Source: Clostridia bacterium (GTDB lineage: Bacteria > Bacillota > Sulfobacillia > SLMV01). From it: a DNA stretch of 35,635 nucleotides. The number at the start of each line of letters is the position of its first letter. Position 1 is the first letter of the stretch. The stretch spans positions 1-35,635 of the forward strand of contig SLGS01000038.1 of assembly GCA_007136565.1 (NCBI GenBank), in the 5' to 3' direction. The translations under genes were made by a program, and so were the position numbers. Below, piece by piece: positions 1-6,926 of this stretch. The notes under the pieces were generated by a model that ran no database searches, was not told the origin of the DNA, and was given only the letters and a program-made list of their open reading frames with translations.

Positions 1-1
1 A

Positions 2-316
2 GTGTGCCCGACCTGTTTCTGCTTCGACGTCCAGGACGAGGTGGATCTTGGCCTGTCGTCGGGGGAGAGGGTCCGCAAATGGGATGGGTGTACGCTCCTG
101 GAGTTCGCCCTCGTCGCGGGAGATGAGAACTTCCGCAGTGAACGCAAGGATCGACTTCGCCACAAGCTCTACCACAAGACCACCTCAACCCATCAGCGTT
201 ACGGCGAGATCTTCTGTACGGGTTGCGCCAGGTGCTTTAGAACCTGTCTCGTCGACATTTACCATCCGGACATCTACAACGCGCTGCAAGAGCGTATCGG
301 GGGTGATTCGCGATGA
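2..316 (+). CDS. hydB: NiFe (sulf)hydrogenase beta subunit, iron-sulfur protein, 3' part only
   Basis: This is the C-terminal 104 residues of a gene that begins before the window; the GTG at position 2 is an internal valine, not a start. The fragment opens with the end of a ferredoxin-type cluster motif (CPTCFC) and carries a second cysteine set, CTGCARCFRTC, near residues 73-83, which fits two [4Fe-4S] clusters. In group 3b hydrogenases this subunit passes electrons between the hydrogenase dimer and the flavin subunit. The second motif has Leu where many ferredoxin motifs have Pro after the last Cys. The stop overlaps the next gene's start as ATGA (313-316), so the two are translationally coupled. 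The assignment rests on the cysteine pattern and on the beta-gamma-delta-alpha gene order. The related anaerobic sulfite reductase A subunit is an alternative name for the family. Confidence 0.85.
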   Translation: MCPTCFCFDVQDEVDLGLSSGERVRKWDGCTLLEFALVAGDENFRSERKDRLRHKLYHKTTSTHQRYGEIFCTGCARCFRTCLVDIYHPDIYNALQERIGGDSR

Positions 317-1140
317 GTGTAGCCAAGGCAAACGGCGGTTCCCTGTACCTTCCGGAGTCCGCCAGGATAGTGGATAAGAGACGGATGACGGACGATGAGA
401 CCTGGTACCACGTGCGCTTCGAGTCCGGGCGTTCATTGGACCACGATCCCGGGCAGTTCGTGGAGGTATCGATTTTCGGCGTGGGCGAGGCGCCCATCTC
501 GGTGACATCGCCCCCGTCCATGAAAGACGGCTTCGAGCTATGCATTCGACACGTGGGCAACGTCACCGATGCGATAAGGGGCTTGGACGTGGGGGATTCC
601 CTCGGGATCAGGGGGCCCTTCGGAAGGGGTTTCAGTACGACCCCAGCCCTGGGGAAGGATGTTCTCTTCGTCGCCGGCGGGCTGGGCCTGGTCCCGCTTA
701 GATCCCTCATCAAGACGGTCATGGAGAATCGCTCCGACTTCCGGCGCGTCATCCTGTTTTACGGAACTCGGTCCCCAGACACCGTCCTCTACGAAGACGA
801 GGTCGAGGAGTGGGAGAGGGATCCCGATATCGAGTTCCACCTCACCGTGGACATGACCGACGACACCTGGAAACACAACGTCGGGGTCGTCACGACTCTG
901 TTCCCGAGGGTTTCCCTGGATCCCGAGGAGACCGCTGCGTACATCTGCGGTCCGGACATAATGTTTCGCTTCGTGGTTCAGCAAACCTCGAGCATCGGTA
1001 TCCCCGACGATATGACATTCCTATCCCTGGAGAGACGAATGAAGTGCGGCGTGGGCAAGTGCGGACACTGCCAGGAAGGCAGCGTGTTCGTTTGCCGCGA
1101 GGGACCGTGCTTCTCGTACTCGGAGATAAAGGCCTTCTAG
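313..1140 (+). CDS. hydG: NiFe (sulf)hydrogenase gamma subunit, FAD/NAD(P)-binding reductase
   Basis: A 275-residue flavoprotein of the ferredoxin-NADP reductase fold that would exchange electrons between NAD(P)H and the iron-sulfur chain of the hydrogenase. The N-terminal half has the FAD-binding pattern (PGQFVEV, then APISVTS, about residues 48-70). The middle has the NAD(P)-binding GGLGLVPLRS stretch near residue 122. The C-terminal end has the [2Fe-2S] set CGVGKCGHC followed by a fourth Cys and GPCFSY, typical of the HydG/AsrB/dihydroorotate dehydrogenase electron-transfer family. The start ATG at 313 overlaps the stop of the beta subunit gene. The small subunit gene follows 8 bases downstream. 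Whether it prefers NAD or NADP cannot be read reliably from the sequence. AsrB-type sulfite reductase is unlikely because hydrogenase genes follow. Confidence 0.92.
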   Translation: MSVAKANGGSLYLPESARIVDKRRMTDDETWYHVRFESGRSLDHDPGQFVEVSIFGVGEAPISVTSPPSMKDGFELCIRHVGNVTDAIRGLDVGDSLGIRGPFGRGFSTTPALGKDVLFVAGGLGLVPLRSLIKTVMENRSDFRRVILFYGTRSPDTVLYEDEVEEWERDPDIEFHLTVDMTDDTWKHNVGVVTTLFPRVSLDPEETAAYICGPDIMFRFVVQQTSSIGIPDDMTFLSLERRMKCGVGKCGHCQEGSVFVCREGPCFSYSEIKAF

Positions 1141-1148
1141 GAAGGGGG

Positions 1149-1910
1149 ATGACCCGTTTGAAACCCAAGGTAGGTTTTTTCAGTTTCACCAGTTGTGAAG
1201 GTTGCCAGCTACAGGTCCTGAACCTGGAGGAGCAGCTGCTGGATATAGCGGGCGCCGTCGACCTGGTGACCTTCCGGGAGGCCATGGACCCCATCGATCG
1301 GGACTACGACATAGCCTTCGTGGAAGGTTCCATAAGCAGGGAGTCGGAAAAGGTCGTACTGGAGGAAATCCGATCCAAGGCCGACGTGGTGGTGGCCCTG
1401 GGGGCGTGCGCGGCTTCGGGATGCGTAAACGCCATCAAGAACCACTTCACTTCGGAGGAGAATCTCCGCGAAGTCTACGGAGAATCGGCCCGATATTACG
1501 ACACCATCGATGCCAGGCCGATCGACGCGGTGGTCGCGGTGGATTACTACCTCAGGACTTGCCCGATAACCCGCGAGGAGTTCCTGCGCCTATTCACCTC
1601 TCTCCTCTTGGCGCGCCGACCCTACGATCCCAATTTCGCCGTCTGCGTCGAATGCCGGTTGGCGGAGAACATCTGCGTATACGATACCGACGAGGGTGAG
1701 TTCTGCATGGGCCCGGTGACGCGCGCGGGATGCGGTGCCCTGTGCCCGGGCTTCGGATCCGCCTGCATAGGTTGCCGGGGCTTCATCGAGCAAGCCAACT
1801 TCGAATCGATGCTTCAGGTCATGGAGGACTACGGAATGCCCCGCGAGGACGCGGTAAATCGATTGAAGATGTTCAACGCCGCCCTGCCCGAGGCCGAGGG
1901 AGTGAAGTAG
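1149..1910 (+). CDS. hydD: NiFe hydrogenase small (delta) subunit
   Basis: A 253-residue small subunit that carries the iron-sulfur clusters next to the NiFe site. The proximal-cluster ligands are visible: SCEGC at residues 15-19, GACAASGC about 80 residues later, and a C-terminal cysteine-rich part (CVECRLAENICV, GCGALCPGFGSACIGCRG) for further [4Fe-4S] clusters. There is no twin-arginine signal peptide, which fits a cytosolic group 3 enzyme. I chose ATG 1149 rather than earlier in-frame codons because GAAGGGGG lies directly in front of it and because the family starts a few residues before the first cysteine; a longer frame would overlap the gamma gene extensively. The large subunit gene starts 1 base after the stop. 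Confidence 0.93.
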   Translation: MTRLKPKVGFFSFTSCEGCQLQVLNLEEQLLDIAGAVDLVTFREAMDPIDRDYDIAFVEGSISRESEKVVLEEIRSKADVVVALGACAASGCVNAIKNHFTSEENLREVYGESARYYDTIDARPIDAVVAVDYYLRTCPITREEFLRLFTSLLLARRPYDPNFAVCVECRLAENICVYDTDEGEFCMGPVTRAGCGALCPGFGSACIGCRGFIEQANFESMLQVMEDYGMPREDAVNRLKMFNAALPEAEGVK

Positions 1911-1911
1911 C

Positions 1912-3210
1912 ATGGCCACCAAGAGAGATCTCAACATCAACGTCCACCACATGACCCGGGTCGAGGGACACGGGAACATAGTCGTCGACGTCAAGAACGG
2001 GGAGTTGAAAAAGGCAGAGCTCGAGATAGTCGAGTCCCCGCGGTTTTTCGAGTCCCTACTCAGGGGGCGCCCCTGGGACGAGGCTCCCTACATCACCTCC
2101 CGGATTTGCGGGATTTGCGCGGTGGGGCACGCCCAGGCGTCGATCAACGCCCTGGAGGATGCCCTGGGGGTCACGCCCTCGGAGCAAACCGTCAAGCTCC
2201 GCAAGCTCCTGTTCAACGCCGAGACCATGCAAAGCCACTGGCTGCACGTCTTCTTCCTGGCGGCACCGGACTTCTTCGGAGCCGGTAGCGCCCTGGAACT
2301 TGTAGGCGATAAGCCGGAAGTTGTCAGGATGGCGCTGCGCCTCAAGAAGCTGGCCAACGACCTGGGAGATATGATCGCCGGGCGCAAGGTTCATCCCATC
2401 GCCATGAAGGTCAACGGATTCTCCAGCCTCCCCTCTCCCGCGGAGCTTGAGGATATGCGCCGCAGGCTGGTGGAGGCACGCGAGGACATGGTGGCCACCG
2501 TGGATCTATTGAAGTCCGTCGATATCCCGGACTTCAGCCGCGAGACTGAATACGTCGCCCTTCGCCTGGAAGACGAGTACGCTTGGATCGACGGTGGAAT
2601 CAGGACCTCGGACGGCTTCGACTACGACCTGAAGGATTATCGCCGCGTAACCAACGAGAGAGCGGTCCCGCATTCCACGGCAAAGCACACAGCTCACAAC
2701 CGCGAGTCCTACATGGTGGGTGCCCTGGCCAGGTACAACGTCAATCACGCACTGCTCCGCCCGGAAGCGGAAGCGGTGGCCTCCGCACTGGGACTGGAGC
2801 CCATGTGCACCAACCCCTACATGAACTCGGTGGCCCAGGTGGTGGAGACGGTGCACTGCCTCGAGAACTCCGTAGACCTGATCGATGAGTTCCTGGGCGA
2901 GGGACTGGAACACGAGCCGCGCGATGTCGAGTTTCGCCCCGGTAGGGGAGTCGGAGCGGCGGAGGTTCCCCGGGGAGTACTCTTCCACGAGTACGAGATC
3001 GATGAAACAGGCCACATCACCGAGGCCAACTGCATCATACCCACCGGGCAGAACCTGGCGAATATCGAAGCGGACATGCGCGCCCTGGTCCCCGAGATAA
3101 TCGATAGGGACAAGGGGGAGATTACCCTGCTCCTGGAGATGTTGGTTCGGGCATACGATCCCTGCATCTCCTGCTCCACTCACTTGCTGGACGTGGAGTT
3201 CGTGGATTAA
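1912..3210 (+). CDS. hydA: NiFe hydrogenase large (alpha) subunit, group 3b-like
   Basis: The 432-residue catalytic subunit that holds the NiFe(CN)2CO centre and makes or oxidises H2. Both metal-binding motifs are intact: the N-terminal RxCGxCxxxH (R64, C66, C69, H73) and the C-terminal DPCxxCxxH (C418, C421, H424). Eight residues follow the last His (LLDVEFVD), so the precursor probably needs cleavage by a maturation endopeptidase, as in other NiFe hydrogenases. No hyp or protease gene is in the window. The beta-gamma-delta-alpha order matches archaeal and bacterial sulfhydrogenases, bidirectional NAD(P)-linked enzymes that in fermenters dispose of electrons as H2 and may reduce sulfur. ATG 1912 lies 1 base after the delta stop. 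Group 3b is inferred from the operon and not from a tree. Confidence 0.95.
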   Translation: MATKRDLNINVHHMTRVEGHGNIVVDVKNGELKKAELEIVESPRFFESLLRGRPWDEAPYITSRICGICAVGHAQASINALEDALGVTPSEQTVKLRKLLFNAETMQSHWLHVFFLAAPDFFGAGSALELVGDKPEVVRMALRLKKLANDLGDMIAGRKVHPIAMKVNGFSSLPSPAELEDMRRRLVEAREDMVATVDLLKSVDIPDFSRETEYVALRLEDEYAWIDGGIRTSDGFDYDLKDYRRVTNERAVPHSTAKHTAHNRESYMVGALARYNVNHALLRPEAEAVASALGLEPMCTNPYMNSVAQVVETVHCLENSVDLIDEFLGEGLEHEPRDVEFRPGRGVGAAEVPRGVLFHEYEIDETGHITEANCIIPTGQNLANIEADMRALVPEIIDRDKGEITLLLEMLVRAYDPCISCSTHLLDVEFVD

Positions 3211-3244
3211 GGGGGAGGACCCCGAGGCGGACGCGTTCGATGGA

Positions 3245-3274
3245 GGGCCCGGGGGATAGCGTTTCTCCGGGCCC
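3245..3274 (+). other. GC-rich hairpin downstream of the hydrogenase operon
   Basis: GGGCCCGG at 3245-3252 pairs perfectly with CCGGGCCC at 3267-3274 across a 14-base loop, 34 bases after the hydA stop. No T-run follows, so it is not a textbook intrinsic terminator. It may stabilise the 3' end of the operon mRNA or weaken read-through into the next gene. Confidence 0.45.
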
Positions 3275-3318
3275 CGCAATGGGCGAGGGCATCGCGTGTT
3301 CGAGGGGGGTGGTATCGC

Positions 3319-3801
3319 GTGTCGGATTGGATCAAGATAACGGGCTCGGCCGACGATCCTTACACCCAGGCCGCCCACCGCGAATGGGACCAGCGTTTCG
3401 TGTGGTTCCCGGGCACCGGTTCCCGGGTGGATAGGGGAGATCGGCTATTCCTCTACACCGGACACCCCTTGCGGCGGTTCTACGCGATATGCATCGTCTT
3501 GGATCGTCCCGTTTCCGTGGTGGTTCCCCGGGATGGCCTGCGCTTGAGATCGCGGGTTTTCACCCAGCTGAGCGTGTGGGATCTCAAGGGATACGGCGTA
3601 TCGGTCGACGAGGTGTTTCCGCTGCCCGGGGGACGCGGCACCATATCCCTCAGGCAGAAGTCCCACATTATCCTGGATCCGCGCGAGGTCAAACCCCTGG
3701 CCGAGAGGCTCGCCTCAGCCACGGTTCGAGAGGCGTCGGATTGGATCGGGATCCCGGTTCAATCCGCTTTGTTTCCCAGGGATCCTCGCTGGGAAATGTA
3801 A
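3319..3801 (+). CDS. Small protein, possibly of the EVE/PUA-like fold
   Basis: A 160-residue protein I do not recognise with certainty. The GTG start at 3319 has GAGGGGGGT just upstream (3302-3310). It has no membrane segment, no signal peptide and no cysteine cluster. It begins DWIKITGSAD and has alternating hydrophobic strands with aromatic residues (RFVWFPG, RLFLYTGHPLRRFYAICIV). This resembles the small beta-barrel of EVE/PUA-type domains, which bind modified bases or nucleic acid, but that is a pattern impression only. It sits between the hydrogenase operon and carbamate kinase, 23 bases before the latter, so the two may be co-transcribed. Nothing nearby shows a functional link to either. 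Confidence 0.7.
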   Translation: MSDWIKITGSADDPYTQAAHREWDQRFVWFPGTGSRVDRGDRLFLYTGHPLRRFYAICIVLDRPVSVVVPRDGLRLRSRVFTQLSVWDLKGYGVSVDEVFPLPGGRGTISLRQKSHIILDPREVKPLAERLASATVREASDWIGIPVQSALFPRDPRWEM

Positions 3802-3824
3802 TCCACCGGAGAGGCGTTGATATC

Positions 3825-4781
3825 ATGAGCGAGGATGGCAGACTGCTCGTCGTTGCCCTGGGGGGTAACGCCATTCAGAAGCCGGGGCAGGCCGGGACGG
3901 CGGAGGAACAACGGGAAAACATCGCCGCGGCCTGCCGACACCTGGCGTCATTGGTCAAATCGGGCTACCGCCTGGTCCTGACCCACGGTAATGGCCCCCA
4001 GGTCGGGAGCATACTCCTGCAAAACGAAGCGGCTCGAGACGTGGCACCTCCCATGCCCCTGGATATTTGCGGTGCCCAAAGCCAGGGCTTCATCGGATAC
4101 ATGTTCCAACAATCCCTTTCGGCGGCGCTTTCGGAGCTGGGCGTGCGCACCCCCGTCACTACAATCGTAACGCAAACCCGGGTGTCCGCGGATGACCCCG
4201 ATTTCGCGGATCCGAGCAAGCCCATAGGTCCCTTTTACAGCGAAGAAGAAGCATTGGTCCTGGCCCGGGAGAAGGGATTCGTGGTCAAGGAGGATTCCGG
4301 CCGGGGCTGGCGGAGGGTGGTTCCCTCGCCGGATCCCGTGGGGATCGTGGAAAGGGAATCCATAAGGCACCTGGTTGACTCCGGCAACATCGTCATAGCT
4401 TCCGGTGGTGGAGGGATACCCGTGGTAGAAGGATCCGATGGCAAGCTCCGGGGCATCGAGGCTGTCATAGACAAGGATCTCGCGGGGGAGAGGTTGGCCG
4501 CGGACGTCGATGCCGATGGGTTCGTAATCCTGACGGACGTGGAGGGGGTGGCGATAAACTTCGGTACCCGGTCGCAGGAGGAACTCCGGAACATCACCGC
4601 CGCCGAGGCGGACCGTTTCCTGGCGGAGGGACATTTTCGCGCCGGCAGCATGAAGCCCAAGGTAATGGCCGCCGTCCGCTTTGTGCGCGGCGACGGACGC
4701 CGCTGGGCGGTCATCGGTGGATTGGAGGGTGCGGAACTCGCCGTGCAAGGTCGTGGCGGGACCCGGATAACCCACGGGTAG
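3825..4781 (+). CDS. arcC: Carbamate kinase
   Basis: A 318-residue amino acid kinase family protein that transfers phosphate between carbamoyl phosphate and ADP, giving ATP, CO2 and ammonia in the catabolic direction. Visible family motifs are ALGGNA at the N-terminus, THGNGPQVGS near residue 50, ASGGGGIPV near residue 190, a KDLAGERLA segment that contacts nucleotide, and GSMKPKV near residue 275. The length is normal for the family. ATG 3825 is preceded by GGAGAGG at about 11 bases; the frame stays open upstream to 3489 but there overlaps the preceding gene. No arginine deiminase or ornithine carbamoyltransferase gene lies nearby, so the carbamoyl phosphate source (arginine, citrulline, purines) is unknown. 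ArgR is encoded about 8 kb away. Confidence 0.95.
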   Translation: MSEDGRLLVVALGGNAIQKPGQAGTAEEQRENIAAACRHLASLVKSGYRLVLTHGNGPQVGSILLQNEAARDVAPPMPLDICGAQSQGFIGYMFQQSLSAALSELGVRTPVTTIVTQTRVSADDPDFADPSKPIGPFYSEEEALVLAREKGFVVKEDSGRGWRRVVPSPDPVGIVERESIRHLVDSGNIVIASGGGGIPVVEGSDGKLRGIEAVIDKDLAGERLAADVDADGFVILTDVEGVAINFGTRSQEELRNITAAEADRFLAEGHFRAGSMKPKVMAAVRFVRGDGRRWAVIGGLEGAELAVQGRGGTRITHG

Positions 4782-4874
4782 TCCCATGGGTGGCCGGGCT
4801 TAGATCCACGACGAACAGATTTGTCCGGCAGGGATGGATCCCAGTGTATTGGTCATGGTAGTCATGACAAACTA

Positions 4875-4910
4875 ATACTCCCCGAAAGCTTCCGCGCTCT
4901 CGGGGAGTAT
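4875..4910 (+). terminator. Hairpin terminator after carbamate kinase
   Basis: ATACTCCCCGA (4875-4885) pairs perfectly with TCGGGGAGTAT (4900-4910). Three further inner pairs follow after one mismatch. CGTTTTGGG comes next on the plus strand, a short T-run. It lies 94 bases after the arcC stop and between the convergent arcC and ABC-transporter operons, so it may act on both strands. Confidence 0.7.
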
Positions 4911-5012
4911 CGTTTTGGGTCTATCATCTTTGCGATGGGATTTTCGTCTTCCTTCGAGTCCCTGCTGTCTCGATTCATCTCCCATCCTCCGAATCGAAAT
5001 CTACCCTGGAGA

Positions 5013-5891
5013 TTACCTGCGACCGGCCTCGGCCGATGCCTCCCTCGGTTCGTCGCCCTTCTTGGCGATGCGCACCCGGGGATCCAGGGCGTCGCGGACG
5101 CCGTCACCGAGTAGGTTGAAGCCGAACACGGTTATCAGGATGGCGACACCCGGGAAGATTCCCACCCACCATTCCGAGCGGAGCAAGTGGCGACCCTGGC
5201 TAACCATGCCACCCCAGTCCGGGAGTGGAGGTTGTGCGCCGAGGCCCAAGAAGCTGACCCCCGCCGCCTGCATGATCGAAGTACCCACGCGGAGCGTGGC
5301 GAGGACGACGATCGGACCTATGATGTTCGGCAGGATGTGCTTGGTGAGGATCCGGATGTCCCGGGCCCCGAGGCCATGCTGAGCCTCGATGTACTCCTTT
5401 TCCCTGACCGATAGAGTCGAGCCCCTCACGAGCCGGGCGAAGCGCGGAATGCCCGATATACCAACGGCTATCATTACGTTGTACAAACCGGGCCCGAGCA
5501 CGGCCACGACCGCCAGGGCCAAAAGGATCCCCGGGAAGGCCAGGAGTACATCCATGAAGCCCATTATCAAGCGATCGATTTTGCCCCCGTAGTAGCCGGC
5601 CACCAGTCCCAGGGCGGAGCCTATCAACAGACCGATGCCCGTGGCCAGGAACGCTATCTGCAGCGAAATTTGGGCTCCCCATATGATCCTGGAGGTCAAT
5701 TGCCTGCCCAACTGGTCCGTTCCCAGTGGTGACTCGTTGGAGGGGGGCTGCAGCCGCATTGCCAGGTTTTGGTCGTCATAGCCCTCCGGGGCCAATACCG
5801 GCGCGAATATGGCGGCACCGAAGACTAGCAGCAGGCAAAACAAGCCGATCCTTGCGGAGCGGTGACGAGATAGACGAACTAGTACATTCAT
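5013..5891 (-). CDS. dppC: Peptide ABC transporter permease, DppC/OppC type
   Basis: A 292-residue inner-membrane permease of a dipeptide/oligopeptide (or nickel) ABC importer. It has an N-terminal membrane anchor (GLFCLLLVFGAAIF, about residues 17-30) followed by the periplasmic LGTDQLGRQ segment that is characteristic of DppC/OppC proteins. A block of about five transmembrane helices follows. The EAA loop that contacts the ATPase is visible as EYIEAQHGLGARDIRILTKH near residue 170. ATG 5891 is 18 bases after the dppB stop, so the two are one operon with the binding protein further upstream. The neighbouring M55 peptidase favours peptides as substrate. No ATP-binding subunit gene is present in this cluster. 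Confidence 0.92.
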   Translation of the reverse strand: MNVLVRLSRHRSARIGLFCLLLVFGAAIFAPVLAPEGYDDQNLAMRLQPPSNESPLGTDQLGRQLTSRIIWGAQISLQIAFLATGIGLLIGSALGLVAGYYGGKIDRLIMGFMDVLLAFPGILLALAVVAVLGPGLYNVMIAVGISGIPRFARLVRGSTLSVREKEYIEAQHGLGARDIRILTKHILPNIIGPIVVLATLRVGTSIMQAAGVSFLGLGAQPPLPDWGGMVSQGRHLLRSEWWVGIFPGVAILITVFGFNLLGDGVRDALDPRVRIAKKGDEPREASAEAGRR

Positions 5892-5909
5892 TTAACACCA
5901 GCCCCCGAA

Positions 5910-6851
5910 CTAGTTGTACCTAATGCGCGGATCGATAAGGGAATAGGTCAGATCCACGAGAAGGTTAACGACTACGAAGATCACGGCTATGAGCAGGATG
6001 CAGGCCTGAACCATGGGATAATCGCGGGCGTTGATACCGTTGATTACCAGGGTCCCGATGCCGGGCCAGGCGAATACCTGCTCGGTGATTACGGCGCCAC
6101 CGAGGAGCACGCCCAACTGAAGGCCGATGAGGGTTACCACGGGAATCATCGCGTTCTTCAGGGCGTGGCGGTAAATGACGTTGCGCTCCCCGAGGCCTTT
6201 CGCCCGGGCGGTCCGGATGTAGTCCTGGTTTAGGACTTCCATCATACTCGAGCGCGTCATGCGAGCCATGACCGCCGCCGTACCCGTACCCAAAGTAATG
6301 GCGGGCATTATCATTCGCTTGATCCCGTCGGCGCTGAAGAAGGATTCACCCATCCCGGAGGCGGGTAGCCAGCCGAGCCAGTAGGCGAACACCAGCATCA
6401 AGAGAAGGCCCTTCCAAAACGACGGGGCCGATACCAGTACCAGGGCGGAGGCCATGGATACCGTATCCCCGAGGGAGTTGGGCCGGACTCCAGCGTATAC
6501 ACCTATCGAAACACCGACGATTACCGACCAGGTAATGGCCACCATGGCCATTTGCAGCGTATTGGGGAAGCGGGTTCGTATATCCTGCATTACCGGCCTT
6601 TGGGTGCGGAATGACCTGCCGAAATCGAGCCGCACAGCGTTGCTTATGAATCTCCAATATTGGATATGAAGGGGATCATTCAGTCCCAGTCGCTCTCGGA
6701 TGGCCTCGATGTCTTCCTCGTAGGCTTCCGGTCCGGCCAAAAGCCTCGCCGGGTCACCCGGCGTCAGGTGGACGAGGAGGAAGACCAATATGCTGACACC
6801 GATGAGGATGGGGATCGCGTTGACCGCCTTGCGCATCGCGTATTCGAACAC
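5910..6851 (-). CDS. dppB: Peptide ABC transporter permease, DppB/OppB type
   Basis: A 313-residue permease that pairs with the DppC-like protein. It shows the family's N-terminal helix (AIPILIGVSILVFLLVHLTPGDPA, split here as about residues 14-35), the GDPAR motif just after it, several more membrane helices, and an EAA loop (DYIRTARAKGLGERNVIYRH, about residues 208-227). The end LIDPRIRYN is typical of the family. GTG 6851 is chosen because AGGAGGAG lies about 6 bases upstream on the coding strand. It is separated from the binding-protein gene by 75 bases that hold a very strong hairpin, so the permease mRNA level may be lower than that of the binding protein. Confidence 0.92.
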   Translation of the reverse strand: MFEYAMRKAVNAIPILIGVSILVFLLVHLTPGDPARLLAGPEAYEEDIEAIRERLGLNDPLHIQYWRFISNAVRLDFGRSFRTQRPVMQDIRTRFPNTLQMAMVAITWSVIVGVSIGVYAGVRPNSLGDTVSMASALVLVSAPSFWKGLLLMLVFAYWLGWLPASGMGESFFSADGIKRMIMPAITLGTGTAAVMARMTRSSMMEVLNQDYIRTARAKGLGERNVIYRHALKNAMIPVVTLIGLQLGVLLGGAVITEQVFAWPGIGTLVINGINARDYPMVQACILLIAVIFVVVNLLVDLTYSLIDPRIRYN

Positions 6852-6874
6852 GACATCTCCTCCTGACAGAGGCA

Positions 6875-6911
6875 GTCGCCGCGGGGGGGAAGAGTTTCCC
6901 CCCCGCGCGAC
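6875..6911 (-). other. Very stable intercistronic hairpin between dppA-like and dppB genes
   Basis: GCGGGGGGGAA (6881-6891) pairs perfectly with TTCCCCCCCGC (6896-6906) around a 4-base loop. One bulged C then allows about five more outer pairs (6875-6880 with 6907-6911). No T-run follows on the coding strand. Hairpins at this place in binding-protein transport operons are known to protect the upstream message and lower permease expression; that role is inferred here. Confidence 0.75.
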
Positions 6912-6926
6912 GACGCATGATCTCTC

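Noticed and set aside
2506..3378. 290-codon open frame on the minus strand
   Set aside because: It is antisense to the hydrogenase large subunit and has no ribosome binding site or family motif.
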